DNA from: Neisseria sp. oral taxon 014 str. F0314
Lineage (GTDB): Bacteria; Pseudomonadota; Gammaproteobacteria; Burkholderiales; Neisseriaceae
Length of the DNA stretch: 64,000 nucleotides
Assembly (NCBI RefSeq): GCF_005886145.1
Contig: NZ_CP040504.1
Span: 1,860,001 to 1,924,000 of the forward strand
Direction of reading: 5' to 3'
Position 1 is the stretch's first letter, and the number at the start of each line of letters is the position of its first letter. The notes under the pieces are model-generated. The model ran no database searches. It was not told the origin of the DNA and saw only the letters and a list, made by a program, of their open reading frames with translations. The position numbers and the translations under genes are program-made. Shown piece after piece: positions 15,579 through 22,225 of the stretch.

Positions 15579-15764
15579 CTATATATACATACCCGGATCT
15601 TCCGGTATTCTAACCCGTCCCGCGTCCCGCATTCTGCGTTCGAATTCTTCGAGTGAGATGACAAAATCTCTGGGAGCGGGGGCAATCAAATCACTTATAT
15701 GCTTCACTTCGCCTGAATCGCCGCCCGACACCTGTTTCAATTCAAAAACATTCAACTTTTTCAT
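15579..15764 (-). CDS. double-glycine-leader peptide, tandem copy 1
   Basis: 61-residue product with leader MKKLNVFELKQVSGG (Gly-Gly at 14-15) and a 46-residue mature part, DSGEVKHISDLIAPAPRDFV onward, ending PEDPGMYI. The leader pattern is that of substrates of C39-peptidase exporters. GAGAGG lies seven bases before the ATG. Leader, first mature residues and upstream region are in a 132-base segment repeated at 15929-16060 with two mismatches, while the rest of the mature region has diverged. Only 17 bases separate it from copy 2. The mature part is hydrophilic and charged, unlike pore-forming bacteriocins, so a signalling role is also possible. Confidence 0.72.
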   Translation of the reverse strand: MKKLNVFELKQVSGGDSGEVKHISDLIAPAPRDFVISLEEFERRMRDAGRVRIPEDPGMYI

Positions 15765-15815
15765 GACAACCTCTCCTAAATTTAACGATAAAAAGGTATT
15801 TGAAATCCGTTCTTT
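15684..15815. repeat. 132-base direct repeat, unit 1 (leader region of peptide gene)
   Basis: Identical to 15929-16060 except at 15695 and 15795, at an offset of 245 bases. It covers the leader-coding part and upstream region of the peptide gene. Confidence 0.85.
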
Positions 15816-16009
15816 AATGCTTCGTATGTTATCGGGTGTTCCGGTACACCATTCATTCCAGCGATCCGTATTCTGCGTTCGAGTTCTTCGCTTGAGATAA
15901 CGAAATCTTTGGGGGCGGTGGAGGGGGGAATCAAATCACCTATATGCTTCACTTCGCCTGAATCGCCGCCCGACACCTGTTTCAATTCAAAAACATTCAA
16001 CTTTTTCAT
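15782..16009 (-). CDS. double-glycine-leader peptide, tandem copy 2
   Basis: 75-residue product with the same leader (MKKLNVFELKQVSGG) and mature start DSGEVKHIGDLIPP, then a diverged region (APKDFVISSEELERRIRIAG) and a longer tail ending NGFQIPFYR. The last nine residues are encoded inside the upstream-region part of the neighbouring repeat, so the tail seems to have been acquired when the unit duplicated. Start chosen at the ATG after GAGAGG; the longer reading from 16129 has no ribosome binding site or leader character. It is the first gene of the minus-strand cluster. No exporter or immunity gene is recognisable nearby. Confidence 0.72.
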   Translation of the reverse strand: MKKLNVFELKQVSGGDSGEVKHIGDLIPPSTAPKDFVISSEELERRIRIAGMNGVPEHPITYEALKNGFQIPFYR

Positions 16010-16060
16010 GACAACCTCTCCTAAATTTAACGATAAAAAAGTATTTGAAATCCGTTCTTT
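15929..16060. repeat. 132-base direct repeat, unit 2
   Basis: Second unit of the tandem duplication described at 15684-15815. Confidence 0.85.
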
Positions 16061-16400
16061 TGAAATTTTAAGAATGGACTTCATTGGTTGAGAGTTCTTA
16101 CTCGAATCAAAGTTTGTTTTGAAAAACAAAAAACCGTAAGCGGCGGTTTAAGAATCATCTACCTGAAAAACATAAATAATACAATGTGTTATTAAAATAT
16201 CAACTGCGTCGGCGCAATGATTCGGCGCAATTTTCCGCGGCATTCCGGCCTCTTTATTCGGGGGCGGGGCCGTTTGTTCTTGAGGGATTCAATATTGAAG
16301 GCGGGCGTGGCGTGGGTTATGATGTTTCTTTGTTAACGTTTTTCAGACGGCCTTTGATGCCGTCTGAAACGGACGGGTTGTAACCAAACGGAGAAAAGGC
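16010..16400. other. divergent gap between the peptide genes and the antiporter
   Basis: Contains the upstream region of the peptide cluster, a weak hairpin with T-run on the minus strand (AAACCG...CGGTTT, about 16128-16150), an AT-rich stretch at 16160-16200, and two DUS (one reversed, one ATG-type) at about 16343-16371. A 65-codon plus-strand frame here shows no recognisable character. Confidence 0.5.
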
Positions 16401-17771
16401 ATGAATGCCGTTGTGATTGCTGTAATCGTGATGCTGGCGTTGTCGCTGGCGCGGGTGCATGTGGTGCTGAGTCTGACCGTCGGTGCGTTTGCCGGCGGGT
16501 TGCTGGCGGGGATGCCGCTGACCGATGTGGCCGATGCGGCGGGCAAGGTGTCGCAGCCGGGTATTATCACCGTGTTTCAAAACGGTTTGTCCGGCGGGGC
16601 GAAAATTGCGCTGTCGTATGCGATGCTGGGGGCGTTCGCTATGGCGATTACCCATTCCGGCCTGCCGCAGCAGCTTGCCGGCGCGGTGGTGCGCAAACTG
16701 AACCGCAGCGGCGCGGAATCGGGAACGAGTATGGTGAAATGGCTGCTGTTGCTGGTGATTCTGGTGATGGGCGTCCTCAGTCAGAACGTCGTTCCTATCC
16801 ATATCGCCTTTATTCCGATGGTCATTCCGCCGCTGCTGTTGGTATTCAACCGCCTCCAGGTCGACCGCCGCCTGATTGCCTGCGTGATAACTTTCGGTTT
16901 GGTAACGACGTATATGTTTCTGCCTTACGGGTTTGGTGCGATTTTCCTGAATGAAATCCTGTTGGGCAATATCCGTTCCGCCGGTATGGCCGTGGACGGC
17001 ATCAATGTGATGGAGGCGATGGCGATTCCCGCGCTGGGCATGGCGGCGGGCTTGTTGCTCTCGTTCGTCCATTACCGCAAACCGCGCGTGTACCAGAGCA
17101 ATCAAATCGATACGGCCGACAACCGTTCCGCCGCCGACCAGCCGGAGCCTTCGTACTACCGCAGCCTGGTGGCGGGCGTGGCGATTGCGGTCTGCTTCGC
17201 CATCCAGTTGGTGTACAACGATGCGCTGCTGCTGGGCGCGATGCTCGGTTTCGCCGTATTCATGACTTTGGGCGTGGTCAAACGCCACGATGCCAACGAT
17301 GTGTTCGGTGCGGGCATCAAAATGATGGCGATGGTCGGCTTTATTATGATTGCCGCGCAGGGGTTCGCCGCGGTGATGCAGGCAACAGGCGACATCCAGC
17401 CGTTGGTGGACGGCAGTATGAAAATGTTCGGCGGCAGCAAAGGTATGGCTGCGTTTGCCATGCTGCTGGTCGGACTGCTGGTTACGATGGGCATCGGTTC
17501 GTCGTTTTCCACCCTGCCGATTATTACGGCGATTTATGTGCCGCTGTGTATGAGCTTGGGCTTTTCGCCGCTGGCGACCGTGGCGATTGTCGGTACGGCC
17601 GGCGCGCTGGGCGACGCCGGTTCGCCCGCTTCCGATTCGACCCTCGGCCCGACCATGGGGCTGAATGCCGACGGCCAGCACGACCACATCCGCGACTCCG
17701 TCGTTCCCACTTTTATCCATTACAACATCCCGCTGATGGTGGCCGGATGGATTGCCGCGATGGTGCTGTAA
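16401..17771 (+). CDS. Na+/H+ antiporter family protein (NhaC-like)
   Basis: Polytopic inner-membrane transporter of 456 residues with about 12 hydrophobic segments. The C-terminal half has the family-typical GLLVTMGIGSSFSTLPIITA stretch (about 355-375) and the small-residue motif TAGALGDAGSPASDST (about 400-415). It belongs to the NhaC/ArsB-related antiporter group and likely exchanges Na+ for protons, though related proteins move organic substrates. The ATG follows GGAGAAAAGGC. slyX starts one base after its stop, so the two form an operon. Confidence 0.82.
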   Translation: MNAVVIAVIVMLALSLARVHVVLSLTVGAFAGGLLAGMPLTDVADAAGKVSQPGIITVFQNGLSGGAKIALSYAMLGAFAMAITHSGLPQQLAGAVVRKLNRSGAESGTSMVKWLLLLVILVMGVLSQNVVPIHIAFIPMVIPPLLLVFNRLQVDRRLIACVITFGLVTTYMFLPYGFGAIFLNEILLGNIRSAGMAVDGINVMEAMAIPALGMAAGLLLSFVHYRKPRVYQSNQIDTADNRSAADQPEPSYYRSLVAGVAIAVCFAIQLVYNDALLLGAMLGFAVFMTLGVVKRHDANDVFGAGIKMMAMVGFIMIAAQGFAAVMQATGDIQPLVDGSMKMFGGSKGMAAFAMLLVGLLVTMGIGSSFSTLPIITAIYVPLCMSLGFSPLATVAIVGTAGALGDAGSPASDSTLGPTMGLNADGQHDHIRDSVVPTFIHYNIPLMVAGWIAAMVL

Positions 17772-17999
17772 ATGAGTGCGGCCGGCGATTTGGAACACCG
17801 CATTACCGAACTGGAAATTCAGACGGCCTTGCAGGAAGATTTGATCAGCAGCCTGAACGATACCGTCGCCAAAATGCAGCAGACGTTGGACTTGCAGCAG
17901 GCGCAGTTGAGGCTGCTTTACCAGCGGATGCAGGACAAAGGTGCGAACGGCGAGCGCGAGCCGTATAGTCTGCGCGACGAGGTGCCGCCGCATTATTGA
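17772..17999 (+). CDS. slyX: SlyX family protein
   Basis: 75-residue coiled-coil protein. Heptads run from about residue 5 to 55 (LEHRITELEIQTALQEDLIS), and the C-terminal PPHY is the conserved end of SlyX proteins. A DUS is translated as IQTAL, replacing a commonly acidic heptad. The ATG abuts the antiporter stop. The function of SlyX is unknown. Confidence 0.9.
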   Translation: MSAAGDLEHRITELEIQTALQEDLISSLNDTVAKMQQTLDLQQAQLRLLYQRMQDKGANGEREPYSLRDEVPPHY

Positions 18000-18015
18000 T
18001 GGGTTTTGATGGAAA

Positions 18016-18047
18016 AGGCCGTCTGAAAACTGGGTTTCAGACGGCCT
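18016..18047. terminator. inverted DUS pair between slyX and lysA
   Basis: AGGCCGTCTGAA (18016-18027) with TTCAGACGGCCT (18036-18047), between convergent genes, serving both. Confidence 0.75.
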
Positions 18048-18068
18048 CTTGTCTATTTTGTCGGGTGT

Positions 18069-19289
18069 TTACAGGCAATCCAGTTCGTTTGCCATTTGTT
18101 GCGCCCATGTTTCGCGCCGGCGGATGAGTTTGCTCTCGTTGCCGTTTACCAGCACTTCCGCCGCCCTGTTGCGCGTATTGTAATTGCTCGCCATGCTGGC
18201 GCCGTATGCGCCTGCGCTGCGCACGACGAGCAAATCGCCCGCCTCGCAGGCGAGGGTGCGGCCTTTGGCCAGGAAGTCGCCGGTTTCGCAAATCGGGCCG
18301 ACGATGTCGGCGGTCAGTGGCGGGATGTTTTTTGGTTCCACCGCTTCGATATGGTGGTAAGCATCATACAGGGCGGGGCGCATGAGGTCGTTCATGGCGG
18401 CATCGACCATGACGAAGTTTTTCTCTTCGCCGTGTTTGACGAACTCGACACGCGTCAGCAGCGAACCTGCGTTGCCGACCAAGCTGCGGCCGGGTTCGAG
18501 AATGAGTTTCAGACGGCGTGTGCCGATCAGTTTTTGAACCGCTTGGGCATACGCGCCCAAATCGGGGACGGTTTCGTCTTGATAAACGATGCCGACGCCG
18601 CCGCCTAAGTCTAAATGTTCCAAAACGATGCCTTCGTCGGCCAATCGGTCAACCAAAATCAAAATGCGCTCGCAGGCTTCGATGAGCGGGCTGAGGTCGG
18701 TCAGTTGCGAACCGATGTGGCAGTCGATGCCGATGATTTTGAGGTGGCTTTGGCGGGCGGCGTGGCGGTAGGCTTCGAGCGCGTCGGCGTAGGCAATGCC
18801 GAATTTGTTGGCTTTCAGGCCGGTGGAGATGTAGGGATGGGTTTTGGCATCGACATCGGGGTTGACGCGCAGGGAGACATACGCGGTTTTGCCCAAGCGT
18901 TCGGCAACCTTTTGAATGCGGTCGATTTCGGGAATGCTTTCCATATTGAAGCATTTCACGCCTGCATGAAGCGCGAATTCGATTTCCGCCTCGCTTTTGC
19001 CCACGCCTGAAAATATGGTTTTCGCCGCATCGCCGCCCGCCGCCAAAACGCGCGCCAACTCGCCGCCGGATACGATGTCGAACCCGCTGCCCAGCGAGGC
19101 GAAGTGTTTGATGATGCTCAGATTGCCGTTTGCCTTGACGGCGTAGCAGACGAGCGGGGAAAGTGCGGCAAACGCGGTTTGGTAGTTTTCAAATGCTTCG
19201 GTCAGCGCGGATTGGCTGTACACATAAAGCGGCGTGCCGAATTCTTCGGCAAGGCGGGAGTAAGGGACTTGTTCGCAATGCAGGGTCAT
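18069..19289 (-). CDS. lysA: diaminopimelate decarboxylase LysA
   Basis: PLP enzyme converting meso-diaminopimelate to lysine, the last step of the pathway. 406 residues, alanine-racemase-like barrel with PLP lysine at 52 (CYAVKANGN) and the GSGFDIVSGGEL block near 67-78. HIGSQ (near 190), EPGRSLVGNAG (near 285) and GPICETGDFLAK (near 332, with the substrate-binding Cys/Glu) are present. It overlaps the lptM stop by four bases (ATGA), so the two genes are translationally coupled, an arrangement common in proteobacteria. Confidence 0.96.
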   Translation of the reverse strand: MTLHCEQVPYSRLAEEFGTPLYVYSQSALTEAFENYQTAFAALSPLVCYAVKANGNLSIIKHFASLGSGFDIVSGGELARVLAAGGDAAKTIFSGVGKSEAEIEFALHAGVKCFNMESIPEIDRIQKVAERLGKTAYVSLRVNPDVDAKTHPYISTGLKANKFGIAYADALEAYRHAARQSHLKIIGIDCHIGSQLTDLSPLIEACERILILVDRLADEGIVLEHLDLGGGVGIVYQDETVPDLGAYAQAVQKLIGTRRLKLILEPGRSLVGNAGSLLTRVEFVKHGEEKNFVMVDAAMNDLMRPALYDAYHHIEAVEPKNIPPLTADIVGPICETGDFLAKGRTLACEAGDLLVVRSAGAYGASMASNYNTRNRAAEVLVNGNESKLIRRRETWAQQMANELDCL

Positions 19290-19468
19290 GGTTGTGCTTT
19301 GGCTTTGTCTGGTTCCGGTTGGCTGGCGGGGGTGTGAATCGGCAAGCCGGTTTGGATCACGCCGAAACGCGCCTTGTCGCCTTCCTTGGGCAGGTAGAGG
19401 TCGCCTTTATAACCGCAGGCCGAGAGCAGGAGGGCGGTTGCCGCAGCAAAAAATACGCCGTATTTCAT
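19286..19468 (-). CDS. lptM: LptM-type small lipoprotein (YifL family)
   Basis: 60-residue lipoprotein. Signal peptide MKYGVFFAAATALLLSACGYKG has the lipobox LSAC with Cys18, followed by GDLYLP, the signature of LptM/YifL, which assists folding of the LptD/LptE translocon for lipopolysaccharide. The tail is proline-rich. It precedes lysA as in many proteobacteria. It is divergent from cyaY with about 70 bases between. Confidence 0.88.
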   Translation of the reverse strand: MKYGVFFAAATALLLSACGYKGDLYLPKEGDKARFGVIQTGLPIHTPASQPEPDKAKAQP

Positions 19469-19538
19469 CGGTAAACTTTCTTCGCAAGCGCGAATGTGGC
19501 AAGATTCGGTATCTTAAACAAAAAACACGCAAAAAGCC

Positions 19539-19862
19539 ATGATGACCGAAAGCGAATTCATCCGCATGAGCGAAGAATTGTTCGAACACATCGAAGACCA
19601 AATCGACGAAAACGGCTGGGATTTCGACTGCCAGTTTGCCGGAAACGTCCTGACCATCGAAGCGGCGGACGGCACGCAAATCATCGTCAACCGCCACACG
19701 CCCAATCAGGAATTGTGGATTGCCGCCAAAAGCGGCGGCTACCATTTCGCCGAGCAAAACGGCAAATGGCTGGCAACGCGCGACGGACGGGATTTCTACG
19801 ATGTTTTGAACGAAGCCCTGAGCGCGGCTTCGGGCGAAGCGGTGGAGATTGCCGAATTGTAA
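19539..19862 (+). CDS. cyaY: iron-sulfur cluster assembly protein CyaY (frataxin)
   Basis: Bacterial frataxin, an iron-binding regulator of IscS-dependent Fe-S cluster assembly. 107 residues with the N-terminal acidic helix ([20 protein letters not shown]) that binds iron and IscS, and the beta-sheet with [16 protein letters not shown] and GGYHF. The start may be the first or second of two consecutive ATGs. The position opposite lptM-lysA resembles the enterobacterial cyaY-dapF neighbourhood. Confidence 0.93.
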   Translation: MMTESEFIRMSEELFEHIEDQIDENGWDFDCQFAGNVLTIEAADGTQIIVNRHTPNQELWIAAKSGGYHFAEQNGKWLATRDGRDFYDVLNEALSAASGEAVEIAEL

Positions 19863-19916
19863 TTGGACTCAGAAGCCCATCCTACCCCAAAACCATTCAT
19901 TCAGAAGGATAACCAA

Positions 19917-20423
19917 ATGCCCCTGTTAGACAGTTTCAAAGTCGACCACACCCGTATGCACGCCCCCGCCGTGCGTGTGGCGAAAACCATGACCACGCCC
20001 AAAGGCGACACCATTACCGTATTCGACCTGCGCTTTTGCGTTCCCAACAAAGAAATCCTGTCCGAAAAAGGCATCCACACGCTGGAGCATTTGTTTGCGG
20101 GCTTTATGCGCGACCACTTGAACGGCAACGGCGTCGAAATCATCGACATTTCCCCGATGGGCTGCCGCACCGGTTTCTACATGAGCCTTATCGGCACGCC
20201 CGACGAGCAGCGGGTTGCCGACGCATGGCTCGCTTCGATGCAGGATGTGGTCAATGTCAAAGACCAAAGCAAAATCCCCGAGTTGAACGAATACCAATGC
20301 GGTACCTATCTGATGCATTCGCTTGCCGAAGCGCAGGAAATCGCGCAAAACGTGTTGGCGCGCAAAGTGGCGGTGAACAAAAACGAGGATTTGACGCTGG
20401 ATGACGATTTTTTGAAAGGGTAG
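19917..20423 (+). CDS. luxS: S-ribosylhomocysteine lyase LuxS
   Basis: Cleaves S-ribosylhomocysteine to homocysteine and DPD, the precursor of autoinducer-2, in the activated methyl cycle. 168 residues. Metal ligands are His54 and His58 (HTLEH) and Cys128 (YQCGTYL); catalytic residues are Glu57 and Cys83 (MGCRTGF). The ATG at 19917 has AGAAGGAT upstream; an in-frame start at 19863 touches the cyaY stop but adds residues not found in LuxS. A DUS pair follows. Confidence 0.96.
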   Translation: MPLLDSFKVDHTRMHAPAVRVAKTMTTPKGDTITVFDLRFCVPNKEILSEKGIHTLEHLFAGFMRDHLNGNGVEIIDISPMGCRTGFYMSLIGTPDEQRVADAWLASMQDVVNVKDQSKIPELNEYQCGTYLMHSLAEAQEIAQNVLARKVAVNKNEDLTLDDDFLKG

Positions 20424-20451
20424 TTTCCGTTCTTTGACGAAGATGAGATAA

Positions 20452-20483
20452 AGGCCGTCTGAACACTGGATTTCAGACGGCCT
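20452..20483. terminator. inverted DUS pair between luxS and the PHP gene
   Basis: AGGCCGTCTGAA (20452-20463) and TTCAGACGGCCT (20472-20483) followed by TTTATA, between convergent genes. Confidence 0.75.
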
Positions 20484-20500
20484 TTATATTCGGTTTAGAT

Positions 20501-21337
20501 TTATACCGGTTTGAAATGCGCCCAAACCGGTTTGCAGTTTTCCGGCAGTTCGGGGCATGCGCCGAGGATGCCGCCGCTGAAGTCGTTTAAGCGGTGGAAG
20601 TCGCTGCCCGCGCTGGCGAGCATGCCGAAGCGTTCTGCCAAAAGCGCGTAGTTGAGGCGGTCGTTTTTGCAGCAGTTGCCGCTGTGGACTTCGATGCCTA
20701 CGCCGCCGAGGTTTTTAAATTCTTCAAACAGATTGCGCTTGGCGGTGGCGGACAAATCGTAGCGCATGGGGTGGGCGATGACCGCCATGCCGCCCGCACC
20801 GTTGACGGCGGAGACGCAGTCTGCCAGCGTCGCCCATTCGTGGCGGACGGCGCAGGATTTGCCGTCGCCCAAGTATTTGGTGAACGCCTGCTGCTTGTTT
20901 TTGACGTGTCCCGCTTGGATGAGGAACTCGGCGATGTGGGTGCGGCTGACCATTTCTTTGTTTGCCGCCAGCGTGAGCGCGCCGTCGTATGCGCCGCCGA
21001 TGCCTTTCTTTTCAAGCTTGGCTGCGATGGCTTCAAGGCGTTTCAGACGGCCTTGCCGTACTTGTGCCAACAGGTTTTGCAGGTTTTCGTCCTGTTCGTT
21101 GAAATCCAAACCGACGACGTGTATGGTGCGTCCGCGCCAAGTTACGGAGATTTCCACGCCGTTGACGAAACGCAGCCCGATCGCGTCGGCTTCGGCACGC
21201 GCTTCGGCGATGCCGCCGGTGTGGTCGTGGTCGGTCAACGCCAGCAGCGTGCAGCCGTTTTGATGCGCGAGGCGCACGACTTCGGCGGGGGAGAGCATAC
21301 CGTCGGAAACGGTGGAATGGCAGTGCAGGTCTATCAT
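20501..21337 (-). CDS. PHP-domain phosphoesterase (YciV/RNase AM-like)
   Basis: 278-residue metal-dependent phosphoesterase. The PHP motifs are DLHCHSTVSDG at 3-13, LTDHDHTGG near 34-42, VEISVTW near 61, and the C-terminal SAGSDFHR near 240-247. Family members act as 3',5'-nucleotide bisphosphate phosphatases or as 5'-3' exonuclease on short RNA (RNase AM). A DUS-like AGGCCGTCTGAA lies in frame as QGRLKR near residue 93. Alone on its strand. Confidence 0.85.
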   Translation of the reverse strand: MIDLHCHSTVSDGMLSPAEVVRLAHQNGCTLLALTDHDHTGGIAEARAEADAIGLRFVNGVEISVTWRGRTIHVVGLDFNEQDENLQNLLAQVRQGRLKRLEAIAAKLEKKGIGGAYDGALTLAANKEMVSRTHIAEFLIQAGHVKNKQQAFTKYLGDGKSCAVRHEWATLADCVSAVNGAGGMAVIAHPMRYDLSATAKRNLFEEFKNLGGVGIEVHSGNCCKNDRLNYALLAERFGMLASAGSDFHRLNDFSGGILGACPELPENCKPVWAHFKPV

Positions 21338-21454
21338 GGGGCGTTATGTGTGTGGTGAACGGTGGGCGAGGTGTCAATATTGTCGGACAGTGTGGCAACG
21401 GGGGTAATTTTAAAAACGGGTGTATGGCAAATTCAAAGGAAAAGACCCTATGCC

Positions 21455-21556
21455 GTCATTCCCGCGCAGGCGGGAATCCAGACCTTGATTTGTCAAAAAT
21501 GTTTAAGGTTAACCGCTATTTCAAACTTCTGGATTCCCGCCTGCGCGGGAATGACG
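21455..21556. repeat. NIME-like repeat bounded by two dRS3 elements
   Basis: dRS3 units at 21458-21477 and 21533-21552 (ATTCCC-N8-GGGAAT) face each other around a 55-base core different from that at 2774-2880. Confidence 0.8.
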
Positions 21557-21589
21557 ATATGAACGTTTTCAATTTTAATCTACTATAAA

Positions 21590-21640
21590 AGGCCGTCTGA
21601 AAACGTGGTTTTATCAAGCCGAACCGTTTTCAGACGGCCT
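21590..21640. terminator. inverted DUS pair overlapping a gene end
   Basis: AGGCCGTCTGAA (21590-21601) and TTCAGACGGCCT (21629-21640). The right arm supplies the last codons and stop (Lys-Ala-Val-stop) of the minus-strand gene ending at 21630. Confidence 0.7.
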
Positions 21641-21848
21641 TTTCGTTATCTTCGTCGTCCGACCAACCCGCTTCTTTCAATTTCCGCCGTTGCGCGTCGT
21701 AGCGGGCTTTTTCCGTCCAATAAACCGTCTGGATGCAGACATCTCCGCAGTCGCTGCCGCAGCATTCCCACGATTCGGGGCGGACGGGTTCGTCTAAAAG
21801 CGGTTCGCCCAAGAGGGCTTCGGCTTTATTCTTCAGGGTCGTATCCAT
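21630..21848 (-). CDS. oxidoreductase-like small protein (PF09791 type)
   Basis: 72-residue protein with the cysteine motif of the oxidoreductase-like domain: WECCGSDCGDVC near residues 27-38, then VYWTEKARYD. Such proteins probably bind metal or a cluster; their role is not established. The ATG at 21848 lies inside the 3' end of the upstream S4-domain gene, with a 23-base overlap suggesting coupling. The final residues KAV come from a DUS. Confidence 0.72.
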   Translation of the reverse strand: MDTTLKNKAEALLGEPLLDEPVRPESWECCGSDCGDVCIQTVYWTEKARYDAQRRKLKEAGWSDDEDNEKAV

Positions 21849-22059
21849 CGGCGATTTCCAAGCGTGTGCCGTCAAACTCGATGACTTCGCCGCCGCGTAT
21901 TTTGGCGGTTTTACGGGTTTCGGTTTCGCCGTTGCGCAACACCAGCCCTTCGGCGATAAAAGCCTTCGCCTGCCCGCCGCTTTCGGCAAGTCCGGCGAGT
22001 TTTAACAGGTCGCATAAGGCGATGTATTCGTTGTCTTCGAGATAGACGGTGGCTTCCAT
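21826..22059 (-). CDS. S4-domain RNA-binding protein (YbcJ family)
   Basis: 77-residue single S4 domain: EYIALCDLLKLAGLAESGGQ at about 11-30, then AKAFIAEGLVLRNGETETR, the typical S4 RNA-binding helix-turn. Members of the YbcJ group are ribosome-associated, function unknown. Overlaps the downstream oxidoreductase-like gene. Confidence 0.85.
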   Translation of the reverse strand: MEATVYLEDNEYIALCDLLKLAGLAESGGQAKAFIAEGLVLRNGETETRKTAKIRGGEVIEFDGTRLEIADGYDPEE

Positions 22060-22141
22060 GTCGTTATCCTGTTTAAAAAAGATTGGAACATTTTAGCACG
22101 CGAAGGTTTCAGGCCGTCTGAAAAGCCTCGCCCTCTTTTAT

Positions 22142-22176
22142 AGCGAAACCCGCTTCACTCGTTTTCAGACGACCTT
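22142..22176. repeat. extended DUS-linked repeat, copy 3
   Basis: Reads AGCGAAACCCGCTTCACTCG followed by TTTTCAGACGACC; same unit as 4878-4912 and 6113-6147, with an AG-muc-type core variation. Confidence 0.65.
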
Positions 22177-22186
22177 TTTCCAACCC

Positions 22187-22195
22187 TGCTACAAT
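22187..22195 (+). promoter_or_regulatory. extended -10 promoter for dnaE
   Basis: TGCTACAAT (TGn-TACAAT) 30 bases before the dnaE ATG. Confidence 0.45.
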
Positions 22196-22225
22196 ACGCC
22201 TTTTATTGTTCACGCCGATTTTGCC

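Noticed and set aside
15580..16130. CRISPR-like array or tandem repeats
   Set aside because: Only two units at 245-base offset, coding for related peptides; not short spaced repeats. The CRISPR array itself is outside the window.
16186..16383. 65-codon plus-strand frame upstream of the antiporter
   Set aside because: Contains two DUS, no ribosome binding site and no protein character.
16317..17993. 558-codon minus-strand frame over the antiporter and slyX
   Set aside because: Long only because of codon bias; histidine/arginine-rich translation, no start signal, whereas the plus strand encodes a clear transporter.
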